Below, piece by piece: positions 23,541-38,500 of a stretch of 64,000 nt of DNA. How positions within the stretch are numbered: position 1 is the stretch's first letter; every line of letters begins with the position of its first letter. The notes under the pieces were generated by a model. The model was not told the origin of the DNA. It searched no databases and saw only the letters and a list, made by a program, of their open reading frames with translations. The position numbers and the translations under genes were made by a program. The stretch is from Trileptium ribeirensis. Lineage: Eukaryota; Nematoda; Enoplea; Enoplida; Thoracostomopsidae. The stretch is from contig JASANE010019292.1 of assembly GCA_030248225.1 (NCBI GenBank), positions 62,001 to 126,000 on the forward strand. Direction: 5' to 3'.

Positions 23541-26500
23541 GTTAGCATTTTTTGCTGTAATTTTGTAGAAAATTTGATGGTTGTATTTTGTCTCATTTAG
23601 AACGCATTTCTTGCATGAGAGTAGTTACACGTCACCCAACGTATGTTTTGTTACCAGTTCAACAATAATAAAATTGGCTCTGAGTTAATCAACTGGATAC
23701 GCAAATGTCGTAGTTTTACATCTCCCAAGCGAAACAAACATCGGATTTATGTATTTTCTTTGATATCCAGTGCAAAAACTTCAGTGAAATCGTAAAGCTA
23801 ATTTTGCCTTGAAATCTGAATAATTTAGCTCAAACAGATTTGTATTACACCTGTTTGAAGAAATACAGTGTTTGTGCGTATTGAATGAACCAATCTTAGT
23901 TTGATATTGAGACGCCACAATAACACCAGCGCGATATAGTCTTGAAATTAATAAAATATTTAAAACGTACGATTTCAGGATCATCGCTGTCAACAAAGGA
24001 GGACCAAGCGACCCAAGTGATCCAAGTAACGCCGTGGTTTGCAAGCCGCGTAACTGTAAGTTGTGTTTTTGTTGATATAGATTCTACAATTGTGACTGAG
24101 TCGTGTCACATTACCATGTTTCACTAGGAAATGTGCCATTGAAGAAACAACAACGATTTGTTTACTTTCGGACATCACAACTTTTCTATTAAACTTGTAA
24201 TTGATATAATTTTGATTGACTTGCAATTTTTGAGTTGTATTCCTTTCAGAAATATTATATTCCGCTCACAAAAATAGCTATCGAACGTCCCTAGATTTCA
24301 AGCAAAATTAGGCTAAGGTTCTGCGCTATTTCGGATATTTTTAAATATTGTGTAATTTTAATTTGAAAATACACAGACTGTACGCTTTGGGCGCCGTCGC
24401 ATAAGGCTATTCTTATATAGCGGCCACGTTAATATAATCATTCAAATCCAGTTGCTGGCTAGTAAAAAAGAATTCCAAAAGAAAATTGCAGTAAAATTGA
24501 CCTTGTTGAATGTCTAAATATCACGTGTAATTTGAGAAATCAATCTAATGACTTTCATATATTTCACGAAAATTGTAACATATTTAAGTTTGGTATTATA
24601 ATTTTAGGAAAAAATTTCTAAATTCAACAAATTATCGCATCAAAACAATGATACACCTTTTCAGTCTTCTGGCAGTGTCAGCTTTACTTCTCCCAATATT
24701 TTCTCAATAACTCAGACTATCACAGATTTGAGAGATCGGAAGTATTACAAATCGATCATTGTAACGAACGATAATCGCAGTTATGGATAGCAGCTAGCTA
24801 GAATTCATATTATATGCATGGCTATAGTTAATATAAAGAAAGAATCATGTATGAAAGTAACTATACATATTGTAGTGTTCAAAAAATGTATGTAACATGC
24901 AAACATACGATATATAAATCAGTATATACATCGACACATGTTTATAGAATATAAGCTGTATCCGTTGCAACGTAATATATTTAATTACAAATCTAACGGC
25001 TATTAATGTTAATTTTTCTTTTAATTTCGTTAAGATCGCTTAAATCGCCCAGCAAATAACGGTCGAAAATACATCGAACATTAATCGGTGTACTGCTATC
25101 TGAAGTATATTGTACATTTCGCAATTCGTTATATATAAAGAACCGCTTATGCCGTTAGGAGCTAACTGTCGCCATCTGAGCTTATGCTGGCAACCTGCAA
25201 AAGTCTATCTGAGACCACAGATTATTGCTGCTAATTTGACGTTTTTTCAGTGCCACCAAAGATCGATCGATCAGCGATGCACAAAGTTACAGTTAAAGCC
25301 GGTCATACGATTTCGTTTGATGTTCCGGTACAAGGAGAACCGCCACCGACGATGACATGGGTTTTCAATGGCGAAAAGTTGAAACACGGTGGAGACAGGT
25401 AATATTATATAATTATTAAAGTGACACATATATAACATATAATAAAAATTATAATTATTGTTATGTAATATATATAATTATTAATGTAATATATAATTAA
25501 TTATTAATAATGTAACATATGATTATCAATATAATCTTCAAAGTTTGAAAAGAACTGACAAAGTTATGGAAATATGATTGATGGGATATATTAGATGCTT
25601 CGCAGGTACCGTTGGATTTATACAATTATTGGGGTCATATGTTTAACATGAAGGTTGTTTTCGAGTCCTATAAAGTAAAGGCTAGGGCAAGTGGAAGTTT
25701 GTTAACAGCTACATTAATGTATAAAATAGCAAGATTAAGCCCAAAAGATATTTAAGCCGTGGATGTTGTTTATGGAGCTTCGGGTGCAAACATTTTCAAC
25801 TGACTGGACGTTTACATAACATATGACAGTTCTGATAAACTAAACATCAGTTTGCTAAGGATCAGTTTAGCATAGCCAGCCGGTTTTCATTCATGCCTCA
25901 GATACCACTCTCTTCTTGCTATGTATCCTTCATTTGTGTAAAAAGGATATTAATTAGTAGTGATGTAATTTTAAGTCAACATTGCATATGCGTTTGAAGT
26001 TTCGCTGGTTTTCCTTAGTCGGTCAAATTTTCTGACGATCTGTTGTTGATTAATTCGGAAATACTTTTGATAACAAATATATTAACAGCCGAAAATTATT
26101 ATAGATTGAAAATTGAAAATGAAGATTATCGTACACGCTTCAATCGCAAAGGAGCGGAACGCGGTGACAGCGGCATGTATCGGCTTATTGCTGAGAATGT
26201 GAACGGAACTGATCAAGCTGATGTTATGGTTAATGTTCTCGGTAAGTTGTTGAACAGGACTGGTGTATATAACTTTATACCAAAATCTACACTATACCTT
26301 TATTTTTTCCATACAGAAATGGAAGTTTTATTTTAAGTACAAAATTTGCAATCTTCGGAAGTTTGACGTTACAAAGATTTTATATTTGCAGGATTTAATT
26401 TTATTTTAATATAAAGATCTAATCCGGGTGTGGGTAACATACTGTGTTGATTTGTCTTCTGGTGCGAGTTTACAAAACAATTTTTAATTTACTTGGACTG

Positions 26501-29500
26501 AATACTCATGCCATAAATTCTGCTACAAAGCCAACGATTGTTCTCACAAATGGCCTATAAGATGTGTTCTAAAGTTCAGGGACAGAGTCAAAATTGAAAA
26601 TAATTTTTTTGCAAACAGAAGTTCATGAAAATGTGGCTTAATGGTAAGGCGATCGCTTACGGACCGACCTTTGTGTATGTCCATTTCCCTGTTAAAGTTT
26701 GCCAGTTTTGTGACTTTTGATCTTACATAGAATACACCGCTACCTGGCATCATCCCGACTATTTTTACACTAACAACAAACTATCAGAAACATAATTCAT
26801 ATATACATTGTATCGTTAGTCTTTTATTTATGTCAATATCCACTTACGCGAATTGGATGTAGAGTTTCATGTCCCGTCGCAATATATAAATATAAACTTA
26901 ACAAACATTCACGTTATTTCTGGAATTTAGGAAACTGGACAACGTACGTTTGGTTCAATACATACCTCACACTATGGTGTCTGGAAACCTTTGTGGTTTA
27001 CCACTGCAAACGTCGCGACTCCACTAGCGCTTGCAATAGATGCCTCTATATCAAAATATCAAATAATTGTATCGCATTCAGGAAGACAAATGATCTCTAT
27101 CGCATCAAGCATTACGTATCATCTGATCATCATATTATTAAAGATAGCATAGTTTAATATATCAAACAGAAACATATTGTCATGTTGCCAGCCCTTATAT
27201 TGCATTCTTCTGAAGTGTCTACAGATAGGATTCCAACAGGTCAGAGCGTAGTGTCAAGTTTAGTATTCACAAGGTGAAGCTTTTTATGCTTTGTTTTTCG
27301 ATCAACAGTATGTACTTTATATAGTTTCTTTTTCTATTATTGCAGTTAGCATGGAAAACAGTGTAGTACGAACGGGTGGTAATTAAACTCCCATGGTGGA
27401 TAAACCTTGATTTGGTAAAATCCAATTACCATTATATTTATCCTTGTTCGTGATAACGATATATGCTTATACACCCATATATGTTCTGACATTTACCCAG
27501 GTGACACCTAACTAACAACAACCTCATACTCCTGGTAATTATCATCTGCCAGGGGGCTAAAGTGGAAAAAACAAATCAACAACTTAAAGGTTGCTTGGGG
27601 AATCCATGCGTATTTCAAAATGTATTGTTCACTGATTGTAGGTATATTCGCTTGTTTTATATACGGATTGCTACTTCGGTCTCTCTTACGATGCATTTTA
27701 ACTTCAGCCTTCTGCTTTGTAGACTGGTAAACTTTTTGCAGCGCCTTATAATCAGCGCTACATTTTCGACATGTTTTTTCAGATAAACCATCAGCGCCTG
27801 AAGGACCGCTCGACGCCAAAGAAATTTTCGCGGATCATATGACCCTCCACTGGAAGCCACCGAAGGACGATGGTGGTATGCCTGTTGACCATTATGTTGT
27901 AGAAAAACTAGATCCTTCGACAGGCATGTGGGTGCCAGCTGGAAAGACTATCGACGGAAAAGAAACTCAGCTCAAGGTAGTAAAAGAAAGCCTAATTCGT
28001 AGTACAGCTAAGATTTTAGATTGTAATGATATAAACAACACAACGCGTTTTGGACAAGCCAACCGAAAACAATGTTTTTTCGCATAAAGTCCGTTGAAAC
28101 GTGGACCTAGAAATTTGGTCTCAACTGTAGGAATAGAATATATACTCCTTGAGTTCGCAAACCTATACAAAGTGTATTATTGCAGTTGGCTTTTCCGGGA
28201 CTTAATTCCTAATTTCATCCACTAATTATATGTGTCTCCTTAGCGGGGTGCATATAACAACCTGCCCCAAAAGTTTGATAAATAATAAATTTCATGTGTA
28301 TTTGTATACATGTATAAGTCGACATGGGTTGAACTGATGTTGCTGATGTTTTCACAGCACCTTTATATTGTTGTTGTATAGGTATAGATTATAAGCCCAT
28401 TAGATTCGCTGTTGCTACATGCAATTTAGGAAAGGGAAGAAACAGTTCTTCTCTAGATCGGTAAACATCGCAGCTTATCCTATTGCGTTTTATAAATTTA
28501 ACAGTATCGCCAGAATTTCTAGAGAACTGCACTGTTGCAAAATATTGAAAGTCACATATCCCTGTGATTTACCTGAAATTATTACTACATGCTTTTTCTA
28601 CTACGTGTATGATCGGAGATGAATTCTTTAAGATCCATATGCGGCGACACATGGGAATAAATACGTAAACGTTTTGTATTTTGTATGTGGACAGTCCCAC
28701 CTCTGTCGACATTTTTTGATGTTCTGTAACTATCATATTAGCAAAATTAAAAATTTATATTATATCTCAACTACTAAGTATAAAAGTTATATCTACATAT
28801 ATGGAATCATTCGTGTATGTAAACTTCAGAAATAACTTCGGCTTACTCAGTCAACATTCGACATGTTTAGCTACCTATGGCCTTTCACTTAATCCCGCTT
28901 TATATTCAACTGGATTTTGTATCAGTACTTGGAAAAATATTTCGCGTTATCCTAAATTACGAAGAATTCATTCTTGTCGTTTGACTTGAATTAAATAAGC
29001 TTCAAAACTCCTGCTACAAATTTGCCTTAGGTATTAATTGCAACTCCTGCTCCATGGCCACGGTATGTACTAATAGCAATCGTGTTTGAAGTTATTTCTC
29101 ATACAGTGCGAGGCCACAACTTACTGTGGATTTAAAGAATCGAATCTGAATAATACAATCTTTCAAATATAATTTTAGCTGTGCTGTGTGTTGTATTTCA
29201 TAAAATGATCAATTTCGTGTCAGTTGTCATATATCAGCTAGTTTTTTACAACTAAGTATTCAGCCTTAATTATCAAACCTCTGTTTTCAAAACTGCTTAT
29301 AATACACCATGATGTTGGGATAATTTTTTACAGGTAGATGGATTGGAGAATGGCAAAGAGTACAAATTCCGGGTAAAAGCTGTAAACACCGAAGGTGAAT
29401 CAGACACTCTCGAAACGACAGATTATATTTTGGCTAAAAATCCATACGGTAAGCTTTGAAAAACATTTTTGAGCACCATAGCTAAACATAATGAGGATCG

Positions 29501-32500
29501 CATATGCTGCCTTATAAGGAAGATAATTAAATTTCACAGAAAAAGTCTTCTTGAAAATGGATGATATACCGAAAAATTCATATTTAACCTAACTATATAT
29601 CTTGATGTTTCTCTTATATAGCCTTTTACCATAATATCACGCTGTACAACCCATGTTAAAAATGAGAAATGTTATCTGATCACCAAACAGAAGTCCGCTT
29701 CGTTATTTATACGGTTGTAATGTGTTTCTTCAAACGTTAAAGTGTTGGTTGCTCCTAAAATTCTGGCGAAAAGTTAAATACCGGCTTGCTTGACTTCGAT
29801 AATCTATTGTAAGATCGACGATGTTACGTTATCAAATTTATTACACATGTTATTACTACAGCACACCTGACTTCAAAAACACTATGATGAGTGTCAATAA
29901 TACCTATAATTTATATATGTTGGACGCAATACGTTCAGTTATGTTAGTTTGTTTGCCCAACAATATTGTTTTATCTTTATGCATTACAGATCCTCCTGGA
30001 AAATGCGGGAAACCTGACCTGGTCGACTGGGATAAAGATCATGTCGATATTGCATGGAAGCCTCCAGCAAGCGTAAGGCTAATTGTGTTTAATTACTTTC
30101 TACAATATCCATAATTGGTAAAAAGGAAATAGCGTTAAATATAGCTGTATAGTTTTAAAAGAAACGCTTTGAAATTTCTACAGCTTGGGTTTTAGGTCAT
30201 TATTTGGTTTCGTCAATACATGAATATTTTGAGGTCTGATGTTGCGTTGCAATGTAGAGTATTTGGGCTCGAATATCTTATTTAGTAGTAATCAGATTCT
30301 AACAAATATATAAGAGATACACGATTGAAGTTTCTGCATCAATATATCGTAATACTAAAGTCAATTAACATCTGACAATTTCGACAATCAATATTTTTGA
30401 TGTTTTGTTTGAACGGCAAACTTTTTGATTGTAATTTTTGTCAAGAGAATTTGAAACTCCGGCAACAAATGCTTGGATAGAATGAAATACTAGCGTATAC
30501 GAAATAAACCATTAGCAATATTTGCAAGAATTGCTATACCAAATAAGATTTCTCACAATTTATTCCGGTAACAAATATTTGGAAACACGAAAATATTTGT
30601 GTATCTGAAATGAACAATTAGCAATATTTGCAAGAACTTCTATACCAAATAATATCTGTCACAATTTATTCCGGTAACAAATATTTGGAAAGATGAAAAT
30701 ACTTGAGTATATGAAATGAACCATTAGCAATATTTGCAAGAATTGCTATACCAAATATGATCTCTCACAACTTATTCCGGTAACAAATATTTGGAAAGAT
30801 GAAAATACTTGTGTATATGAAATGAACCATTAGCAATATTTGTAAGAATTTCTATACCAACTAAGATCTCTCACAATTTATTCCGGTAAAATATATTTTA
30901 GAAAGACGAAAATACTTGTGTATATGAAATGAACCATTAGCAATATTTGCAAGAATTTCCATACCAAATAAGATCTCTCACAGTTTATTCCGTTAACAAA
31001 TATTTGCAAAGACGAAAATACTTGTGTATATGAAATGAACCATTAGCAATATTTGCAAGAATTTCCATACCAAATAAGATCCACCACAATTTATTGCGGT
31101 AACAAATATTTAGAAACACGAAAATATTTGTGTATATGAAATGAACAATTAGCAATATTTGCAAGAATTTCTATACCAAATAAGATCCACCACAATTTAT
31201 TGCGGTAACAAATATTTGGAAACACGAAAATATTTGTGTATATGAAATGAACAATTAGCAATATTTGCAAGAATTTCTATACCAAATAAGTTCCACCACA
31301 ATTTATTGCGGTAACAAATATTTGGAAACACGAAAATACTTGTGTATATGAAATGAACCATTAGCAATATTTGCCAGAATTTCTATACTAAACAAGATCT
31401 CTCACAATTTATTCTGGTAACAAATATTTGGAAACACGAAAATACTTGTGTATATGAAATGAACCATTAGCAATATTTGCAGGAATTTCTATACTAAATA
31501 AGATCTCTCACAATTTATTCCGGTAACAAATGTTTGGAAAGACGAAAATACTTGCGTATATGAAATAACCCATTAGCAATATTTGTAAGCATTTCTATAC
31601 CAAATAAGATCTCTCACAATTTATTCCGGTAAGAAATATTTGGAAAGACGAAAATACTTTTGTATATGAAATGAACCATTACCAATATTTGCAAGAATTT
31701 CTATACCAAATAAGATCCACCACAATTTATTGCGGTAACAAATATTTGGAAACACGAAAATACTTGTGTATATGAAATGAACCATTAGCAATATTTGCCA
31801 GAATTTCTATGCTAAACAAGATCTCTCACAATTTATTCTGGTAACAAATATTTGGAAACACGAAAATACTTTAGTATATGAAATGAACCATTAGCAATAT
31901 TTGCAGGAATTTCTATACTAAATAAGATCTCTCACAATTTATTCCGGTAACAAATATTTGGAAAGATGAAAATACTTGTGTATATGAAATGAACCATTAG
32001 CAATATTTGTAAGAATTTCCATACCAAATAAGATCTCTCACAGTTTATTCCGTTAACAAATATTTGCAAAGACGAAAATACTTGTGTATATGAAATGAAC
32101 CATTAGCAATATTTGCACGAATTTCCATACCAAATAAGATCCGCCACAATTTATTGCGGTAACAAATATTTGGAAACACGAAAATATTTGTGTATATGAA
32201 ATGAACAATTAGCAATATTTGCAAGAATTTCTATACCAAATAAGATCCACCACAATTTATTGCGGTAACAAATATTTGGAAACACGAAAATACTTGTGTA
32301 TATGAAATGAACCATTAGCAATATTTGCCAGAATTTCTATACTAAACAAGATCTCTCACAATTTATTCTGGTAACAAATATTTGGAAACACGAAAATACT
32401 TGTGTATATGAAATGAACCATTAGCAATATTTGCAGGAATTTCTATACTAAATAAGATCTCTCACAATTTATTCCGGTAACAAATGTTTGGAAAGACGAA

Positions 32501-35500
32501 AATACTTGCGTATATGAAATAACCCATTAGCAATATTTGTAAGCATTTCTAGACCAAATAAGATCTCTCACAATTTATTCCGGTAAGAAATATTTGGAAA
32601 GACGAAAATACTTTTGTATATGAAATGAACCATTACCAATATTTGCAAGAATTTCTATACCAAATAAGATCCACCACAATTTATTGCGGTAACAAATATT
32701 TGGAAACACGAAAATACTTGTGTATATGAAATGAACCATTAGCAATATTTGCCAGAATTTCTATGCTAAACAAGATCTCTCACAATTTATTCTGGTAACA
32801 AATATTTGGAAACACGAAAATACTTTAGTATATGAAATGAACCATTAGCAATATTTGCAGGAATTTCTATATAAAATAAGATCTCTCACAATTTATTCCG
32901 GTAACAAATATTTGGAAAGATGAAAATACTTGTGTATATGAAATGAACCATTAGCAATATTTGTAAGAATTTCTATACCAACTAAGATCTCTCACAATTT
33001 ATTCCGGTAAAATATATTTTAGAAAGACGAAAGTACTTGTGTATATGAAATGAACCATTAGCAATATTTGCAAGAATTTCCATACCAAATAAGATCTCTC
33101 ACAGTTTATTCTGTTAACAAATATTTGCAAAGACGAAAATACTTGTGTATATGAAATGAACCATTAGCAATATTTGCAAGAATTTCCATACCAAATAAGA
33201 TCCACCACAATTTATTGCGGTAACAAATATTTAGAAACACGAAAATATTTGTGTATATGAAATGAACAATTAGCAATATTTGCAAGAATTTCTATACCAA
33301 ATAAGATCCACCACAATTTATTGCGGTAACAAATATTTGGAAACACGAAAATATTTGTGTATATGAAATGAACAATTAGCAATATTTGCAAGAATTTCTA
33401 TACCAAATAAGATCCACCACAATTTATTGCGGTAACAAATATTTGGAAGCACGAAAATACTTGTGTATATGAAATGAACCATTAGCAATATTTGCCAGAA
33501 TTTCTATACTAAACAAGATCTCTCACAATTTATTCTGGTAACAAATATTTGGAAACACGAAAATACTTGTGTATATGAAATGAACCATTAGCAATATTTG
33601 CAGGAATTTCTATACTAAATAAGATCTCTCACAATTTATTCCGGTAAGAAATATTTGGAAAGACGAAAATACTTTTGTATATGAAATGAACCATTACCAA
33701 TATTTGCAAGAATTTCTATACCAAATAAGATCTCTCACAATTTATTCCGGTAAAAAATATTTGGAAAGACGAAAATACTTGTGTATATGAAATGAAGCAT
33801 TAGCAATACTTGCAAGAATTTCTATACCAAACTAGTGAAGCTCGCGTGCGAGCTAGAATTCGAGTGGTGAGAACAATCCCCCGAAGCAGAAGCGTGAAAA
33901 ATATTTGCCACACAATATTTTTGACACTCGCAATGAGTTTGTCGGCCCAGAAAACCCCATATCCGACACTAAAACAAACAATAAACACACATTCAGGTGC
34001 TTTTCCCACGACTTCTCAGCAAAAATTTCGAAAACGTCATTTTTTATGCCAAGTATGAACCATGAGTGTAAAAAATATTTGCCCAACAATATTTTTAACA
34101 CTTGCAATGAGTTTATCTGCTCAGAAAACCCCATATAAGACACTAAAATCAACAAAAAACACACATTTAGGTGCATTTCCAACGACTTTTCACCAAATAT
34201 GAAATTTGGCGCCAACTATAAGCTTATAGACTCCACATTGGAAAGTAGTTGAAAAACTTGTTATATATTATTGGAAAGCCCTGGTAAAGCTACATGGAAT
34301 AGGTTTATTAGTTTGAGAATATCTCGTTTACTTATTGAGAAAAATCGCAAAATCTGGAGGATGCGAAAAATGGGCCAAATTTAGGTCATATTGCCCCAAA
34401 ACTATTCCCACGGGAAAAAATTCAAAAATTGTGCTCCGTCACTACACCTAAATCGACAATTGCGGTTCGAATGAGCTATCCTGCATCAAAATCCGCCCAA
34501 CTTTTATGGAGATCCAGATGCGACAGACACACACAGACACACAGACAGGACCTCCTCAACCCCCCTCCAGAGCCAAAATTGAAAATTCTCGTTCCACTCG
34601 AATTCAATAAGATCTCTCACAATTTATTCCGGTAACAAATATTCGGAAAGACGAAAATACTTGTGTATATGAAATAACCTATTAGCAGTATTTGCAAAAA
34701 TTCCTATACCAAATAAGATCACTCACATTCCCGTTCTGATGTAAAAAATCGAATGTTATTTGAACCGTACAGCGCAGTTATTGTTTTAGGATGGTGGTGC
34801 TCCGATAGAAACATATATCATCGAAGTGAAGGACAAATTTTCACCGTTGTGGATGAAAGCCGTCGAAGTCCCTGCAGATAAAACGATGGCAACAATTCCT
34901 AATTTGACCGCTGGACAAGAATACCAATTCCGTGTGAAAGCTAAAAACAAGGCAGGTCCTGGTGAACCGTCCGAAGAGTCCGACAAAGTCGTTTGCAAAC
35001 CTCGACACTGTAAGTTACAGACAGCTGTTTGAGGTATACATAATTATCCCAAGTTGACGTGCGCTGTCATATTGTGACGTTTACGATTTTGTTCATAACT
35101 GTGGCAACAATTCCTAATCTGACCGCCTTAAAGAATACAATTCCGTGTGAAGTCTAGAAACACAGCAGGTCCTTGCGAAAAGTCGGAAGAGTCCGACAAA
35201 GTCGTTTGCAAACCTCGAGTTGATGTGCGCTGTCATATTGTCACATTTACGATTTTGTTCATAACCATGGCAACAATTCCTAATCTGACCGCTTTACAAG
35301 AATACCAATTCCGTGTGAAGTCTGGAAACACAGCAGGTCCTGGCGAACCGTCGGAAGAGTCCGACAAAGTCGTTTGCAAACCTCGAGTTGATGTGCGCTG
35401 TCATATTGTGACATTTACAATTTTGTTCATAACTATGGCAACAATTCCTAATATGACCGCTTTACAAGAATACCAATTCCGTATTAAGTCTAAAAACACA

Positions 35501-38500
35501 GCAGGTCCTGGCGAACCGTCCGAAGAGTCCGACAAAGTCGTTTGCAAACCTCGACACTGTAAGTTACAGACAGCTGTTTGAGGTATACATAATTATCCCA
35601 AGTTGACGTGCGCTGTCATATTGTGACATTTACGATTTTGTTCATAACTATGGCAACAATTCCTAATCTGACCGCCTTAAAGAATACAATTCCGTGTGAA
35701 GTCTAGAAACACAGCAGGTCCTGGCGAAAAGTCGGAAGAGTCCGACAAAGTCGTTTGCAAACCTCGAGTTGATGTGCGCTGTCATATTGTCACATTTACG
35801 ATTTTGTTCATAACTATGGCAACAATTCCTAATCTGACCGCTTTACAAGAATACCAATTCCGTGTGAAGTCTGGAAACACAGCAGGTCCTGGCGAACCGT
35901 CGGAAGAGTCCGACAAAGTCGTTTGCAAACCTCGAGTTGATGTGCGCTGTCATATTGTGACATTTACAATTTTGTTCATAACTATGGCAACAATTCCTAA
36001 TATGACCGCTTTACAAGAATACCAATTCCGTATTAAGTCTAAAAACACAGCAGGTCCAGGCGAACCGTCCGAAGAGTCCGACAAAGTCGTTTGCAAACCT
36101 CGACAATGTAAGTTAGAGATAGCTGTTTGGGCTATATGTAATCAGCTCTAGTTGACGAGCGCTGTCATCTTGTGGTATGGTCGATTTAGCCCAAACCGTA
36201 TGCGGCAGCAAGCAATGTACTTACAAATTGATTAAAAGAGTATGCAATTTTTGATTTCATGTTATTAAAATTTAAATGTTTGATGATTATAAGTTTGAAT
36301 TTTTCAATCTTCACAAATATCATCAGTAGCATTGTGTAGCGATTACTTGTAAATATTATTATTTAGTAAATTTTCTATACATAATGAGCGTTATACTTAC
36401 TTGTCTACAGTTATGCTTTCAAGACATTAGATGGTACTTTGTGTGTCTGAATTTGCATTCTAGTATTTATTTTAGCTACAATGCTACAATTACAATAACA
36501 AGCAATGTTCCCTAATTTTCCTCTTTTCCGCACCACTAAATATGACATTGTATTTTAGTGGCGCCGCATATTGACCGGAATTCAATTCAGGATATCAAGA
36601 TCCGAGCCGGACAAAATTACGACATGGATATTCCTGTTTCGGGCGAACCACCGCCGGATATCAAATGGACGTTTAATGGAAAGCCTTTTGAGTCGACTGA
36701 CAGATTGAAGGTTGAATGCAAGGTAAGATTATTTTCATAAATTTCCTATGATTCAACGTTACAATTTTTGTTTTTAATGGTATTAAGCATTGAACATGTT
36801 GTAAGTAGCTCTAGCATTGGATTTATTAGCTTGACGTATAGTATTTCAGAATGTGAACCGTACATAACTACATCTTTGATGCTTATTTCATTTCTTTGAA
36901 ATGAAGTAGCCTGGAAAGTGTCTTGCAACTTCCTTTGAAGCATAATTAGTATTGTTTGCTTAATTCAGGGCAACCAACGCCTGATCATGCAGTATGTATG
37001 TCACCAAATGCCACCGAAAAACAACTCAAAAACTCGTAATCCTAGTTATGCCAGTAGCTGTAAATCTTATCTTACCTTTATAAGATCTAAGAAACAAATT
37101 TTGTGTCTTACCGTTTTTATTTCAGGATTATGAAACTCGGTTTCTTGTTAAGCGTGCATTGCGCAGTGACACAGGAAAATACGTGATTACTGCGACTAAT
37201 GATTCGGGAACGGACACAGCTGAAATCAATATGATCGTGCTGGGTAATAATATGTATATTTTATGTTTTGGTTTTATATGCCCATAAGTTAACCCTTGTG
37301 TTATAAATAACATGCGCATCGCCGTATTCTATTGGTGGAGATCTTCAGTGCTGTTTCTGAAAAATATCAGCCATTTGCTTATGCTTGTAAGATTAATGGT
37401 ATTTTGTTAGTTATTTTATCAGCTGAAGCCGATAACCATATGTTAGCGGCTAGTGTAAATGGTCACAAATTTTAGCTTGGCTTCATACTAAATATGTTTA
37501 ACGTTGATTTTTAAGCAGACAGAGTAGCTGCCACCACAATGTGCAGAGAAACCAGGGTTTTGTGTTTTGGGTTTCAAAAAATCTTGAAACCCCTTACTCA
37601 TTGCTTCACCTGGCACGCAATAATGTTTTTAGACTTCAAAATTGCAAAAGTACCTAAATATTATTTACTTACTAAATTTTAAATAGAATTCTCAATAGCT
37701 TAAAGAATATTAAGATGGTGAAAATAGATACTATTGCACCAACTAGCCCACATTCTCTCCTACATGCATAGTTTAAACACTAAAGTCAATTAATTTGACA
37801 ATTTAATTTAAAGTATTAACATTATAACTCATCTGTTTTTTATAAAATCATTGTTGTCGTCTGGTTTCATAATAAATTGTACAATCATTCAGAACGCCAA
37901 TACTTATCACTGAAACAGGTAGGTATATATAAGATTGCACATAATTATCGAAATGTTCTACACCATTGCCTTTGGCCAAGGAACGTTGGTGTTGGACAAA
38001 TCTAAACGACGAAAAATGCCGCCTACACTATTGCTTTGATCGTAAATTCTTCTTAGTGTAATATTTAGGAATTATATAAAACAACTGAAAATTTGCTTTA
38101 CAACAATAAAGCTTTGTATTTACGACTTATGTAATGAAAACTTGGTGTATTGTTTGATTTGAATGGTAGTTTCTACATTGTAACATCTCGCATATCATTG
38201 AATTTTAGACCATCCTGGAACTCCGGAAGGTCCACTAAAGGTCAGCGACATTCATCAGAAAGGTTGCAAATTAGCATGGGACGAGCCGAAAGATGACGGC
38301 GGAGCGGAAATTTCGCATTACCTTGTGGAAAAAATGGATGAAGCCACAGGCCGATGGACTACAGTGAGTCTCTACTGAACGATATTGTTGGTGAAACTAA
38401 CTTCCTATGGGCTTAAATTGCTATTGTTTATTTCCGGCCAAAACCATAATATCATTTACAACCATATAATTAAAAAATTCCAGCAGATAGGAACACAAAT

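Larger units (their letters stand above)
23541..29989. other. unc-22: Introns 1-6, mostly featureless
   Basis: Introns lie between the exons at 23457, 23979, 25251, 26105, 27783, 29334 and 29990; they are AT-rich and 0.4 to 1.5 kb. A TA/AAT-rich tract follows exon 3 (25405-25520). A tRNA-like half (GGCTTAATGGTAAGGCGATC at about 26636) lies in intron 4. Nothing else was recognised. Confidence 0.6.

Noticed and set aside
30450..33831. Possible CRISPR-like array
   Set aside because: Units are contiguous 106-bp monomers without unique spacers, in an animal intron.
33853..34215. 120-codon minus-strand ORF
   Set aside because: It spans the internal tandem repeat of the Helentron-like element and shows no replicase motif.
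35147..36151. Open frames of 144 and 151 codons as extra FN3 exons
   Set aside because: No acceptor precedes any copy, copies lack the first half of the domain, two copies are frameshifted, and the linkers are former intron sequence.
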